Positions 62,620-64,000 of a stretch of 64,000 nt of DNA are shown here, piece after piece. Within the stretch, counting starts at the first letter, position 1; each line of letters starts with the position of its first letter. The DNA comes from a virus. The stretch spans positions 1-64,000 of the IMG/VR virus record IMGVR_UViG_3300020000_000010; one strand, given 5' to 3'. Both the position numbers and the translations under genes were made by a program. The notes below the pieces were generated by a model that saw only the letters and a list, made by a program, of their open reading frames with translations, ran no database searches and was not told the origin of the DNA.

Positions 62620-62645
62620 TTTTTATATAGTTATTTAATTAGTTT

Positions 62646-62832
62646 ACTCTCCTGCTACCCCATCTTCCTGTAAAGCATATCCTGTTTTTCCTTCAGGACT
62701 TATATCAATTGGTTCTTTTTTAGTACCTCCTATTAATCCAATTGCAGGGATAAATTCCCCGGTATTCTTATTCTTTAAAAAAAACTCAGGATCTCCTCCT
62801 ATAGTTATATTTTCAATTTTATTTCTACTCAT
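62646..62832 (-). CDS. COOH-NH2 ligase type 2, exon 1
   Basis: Contains the family's N-terminal signature ITIGGDPEFFLKNKNTGEF (Asp14, Glu16) and PAIGLIGGTKKEP, then ALQEDGVAGE just before the intron. Alone it stops at 62644, but the frame joins the downstream exon. It lies five bases after the class I amidotransferase stop. Confidence 0.78.
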
Positions 62833-62837
62833 ATTAA

Positions 62838-63470
62838 TTATTCTTTATTTAATAATTCTAACACTAATCCTTGCATATATTTTACTGTATCACAGTTTAG
62901 ATCCATCCATTCAGGATGAGATTGTATTCCTAAACATTTAGTTTTAGGAAAGAATATAATCTCTACTTCTTTCTTATCTTTCATATCTATTTCTTCATCC
63001 TTACCATTTAAATAAGTATGAGAGAAGTTTGGTGCCCAACCAAGTATTTGAAAGTCTTCTTCTGGAAGATTATAAGGATAGGCCATCTGATGATGAGAAC
63101 TTGTTACAGGTAATATTTTACCATCAAAAGTAAGAATATTATGTGAGGAGTTATGAGACATATGCTGGATTAACTTGCCAGAATTCATAACTACTAAAAA
63201 TTGATTTCCTCTACAAGCCCCTAGGCATGGGATTTTCAACTCTAAAGCCTTATTAAAACATATTTGTTCAAAATCATCTCTCCTTTTATTAAAAGAAGTA
63301 TATTTTCCTTTCTGTTCTCCATAAAGTTCTGGACATATATCTTCTCCTCCTGTAAATAGTACAAGATCTGCTTCTTCTAGCTTACTAGCAAAGATATAAC
63401 CTATTGGATGTAACCAATTAGCATAATCTAAAGAATTTCCTACTACATATACTTTTTTTTTATTGCTCAT
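62838..63470 (-). CDS. Class I glutamine amidotransferase/gamma-glutamyl hydrolase-like (210 aa)
   Basis: The triad is visible: Cys86 in LGACRGNQFL, His185 and Glu187 in IQSHPEW. The FTGGEDICPELYG segment fits the gamma-glutamyl-GABA hydrolase (PuuD-like) branch. It would hydrolyse a gamma-glutamyl bond or supply ammonia. Its place at the head of the ligase cluster suggests trimming or building of a glutamyl-type modification. Confidence 0.85.
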   Translation of the reverse strand: MSNKKKVYVVGNSLDYANWLHPIGYIFASKLEEADLVLFTGGEDICPELYGEQKGKYTSFNKRRDDFEQICFNKALELKIPCLGACRGNQFLVVMNSGKLIQHMSHNSSHNILTFDGKILPVTSSHHQMAYPYNLPEEDFQILGWAPNFSHTYLNGKDEEIDMKDKKEVEIIFFPKTKCLGIQSHPEWMDLNCDTVKYMQGLVLELLNKE

Positions 63471-64000
63471 TTATTCCTTCCATTATTTTTTTATATTTAC
63501 CTTGTTTATATAGTTCTCTAAGTTCATTAAAGTTTTGTTCTTCTTTATTATTAAAAAAACTATGAATATTTGTATGATTTGCTTTTAATAGTAAATCAAA
63601 TAAATCTTCAGGTTTATCATAGAATTTAGCTTCTCCACTAACCAAAGCATGATTACTATTATAAATACTAAAAGAAGTACTATAATGAGCTAATATCAAA
63701 AGATTTAATTTATTTATATCTTCTATTTCTTCTATTAACCTAAACCATTCTTCAATTATAGGTTTTGAAGTATTTTCATATAAATATCTAAGTAAAGTTA
63801 AAGTTATCTTTAAAATTATAGGATTTTTATCATTAATAACTTTAATTCCAAAATATTTTTTATTATTATGAATAATATCTCCTAATATTTCAGATTCAAA
63901 TCCTAATTCTTTTAATAAATTTATATACTTTTCTGTATCTTCTAAAGAATATTCACAATATTTATCTTGGATATGATTTTTATACCTATCTATTAGTAAA
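63460..64000 (-). CDS. Hypothetical protein, partial at the right edge
   Basis: The frame is open to the window end (about 179 residues). A TTG at 63699 is internal. Sequence is helical (EEWFRLIEEIEDINKLNLLI) with a central LVSGEAKFYDKPEDLFDLLL and a Lys-rich end. No family recognised. It overlaps the class I amidotransferase start by 11 bases. Confidence 0.75.
   Translation of the reverse strand, partial: LLIDRYKNHIQDKYCEYSLEDTEKYINLLKELGFESEILGDIIHNNKKYFGIKVINDKNPIILKITLTLLRYLYENTSKPIIEEWFRLIEEIEDINKLNLLILAHYSTSFSIYNSNHALVSGEAKFYDKPEDLFDLLLKANHTNIHSFFNNKEEQNFNELRELYKQGKYKKIMEGINEQ

Larger units (their letters stand above)
61595..62645 (-). mobile_element. Group I intron carrying a homing endonuclease gene
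   Basis: Core elements at the 3' end match the group I consensus: Q-like AATCCTGAGCGAAAT (about 61716-61730), R-like GTGCAACGACTATA, and S-like GGGATAGTCTGG (61595-61606). A P2-like stem (ATAACTATA with TATAGTTAT) lies near the 5' end. Exon borders are estimated. U62646 and G61595 give a continuous frame, but the internal guide sequence was not found, so other borders are possible. Confidence 0.8.

Noticed and set aside
63460-63699. A 79-residue gene starting with TTG at 63699
   Set aside because: The frame is open to the right edge without a stop; the short form is a fragment.
1-64000. Alternative genetic code (TAG or TGA reassigned), known in some crAss-like phages
   Set aside because: TAG ends the muzzle-like gene and several others, TGA ends genes at 47975 and 55741, and conserved proteins read through without internal stops.

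Overview
The window looks like about two thirds of the genome of a tailed phage related to the crAss-like phages (Crassvirales) of Bacteroidetes. Four things support this. (1) The DNA is strongly AT-rich with tightly packed genes, many joined by TAATG or ATGA overlaps. (2) Two long gene blocks converge on one hairpin at about 39.44-39.47 kb. (3) A 3772-residue protein carries the DFDID motif of crAss-type virion RNA polymerases and sits beside muzzle-like and cargo-like proteins. (4) Several intergenic sites match the Bacteroidetes promoter TTTG-N19/20-TAnnTTTG. TAA, TAG and TGA all act as stops, so there is no sign of an altered code. Terminase, portal and DNA polymerase are not in the window.

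Plus strand, 1-39.4 kb (virion and lysis). A partial gene enters from the left edge. It is followed by a neck-type protein, then a 528-residue structural protein set off by its own hairpin/promoter-like site and a strong terminator. Next come nine fibre or appendage genes (3.1-11.4 kb), a lysis cassette (small membrane protein, M15 endolysin, holin; 11.5-12.8 kb), ring/tail-stub proteins, a SET-domain protein, a free-standing GIY-YIG endonuclease and the large muzzle-like protein. A consensus promoter at 21.1 kb opens the cargo operon: two internal proteins, the giant RNA polymerase (zincin protease motif, polymerase core, C-terminal SLOG-like domain) and a 935-residue ejection-type protein.

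Minus strand, 39.5-64 kb (metabolism and replication). Read right to left in transcription order: an amidoligase-type cluster (class I amidotransferase, a COOH-NH2 ligase split by a group I intron carrying a LAGLIDADG endonuclease, a class II amidotransferase, an amidoligase and a second class II amidotransferase); a replication/recombination set (initiator-like protein, DnaB-type helicase, Sak4-like ATPase, SSB-like protein, a tRNA, primase, RusA-like resolvase, 5' nuclease); a dNTP-pyrophosphohydrolase/deoxyribonucleotidase fusion; a phosphoesterase; a possible pseudoknotted small RNA with its own terminator; about ten small unknown genes; and a PRPP-synthetase-like / HAD / NAMPT-like trio that may rebuild NAD+.

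The most interesting points are the amidoligase cluster with its intron, the possible NAD+-reconstitution pair, the structured RNA at 45.48-45.58 kb, and the protease-polymerase-SLOG megaprotein. All functional names rest on motifs and synteny read by eye. No database search was possible.
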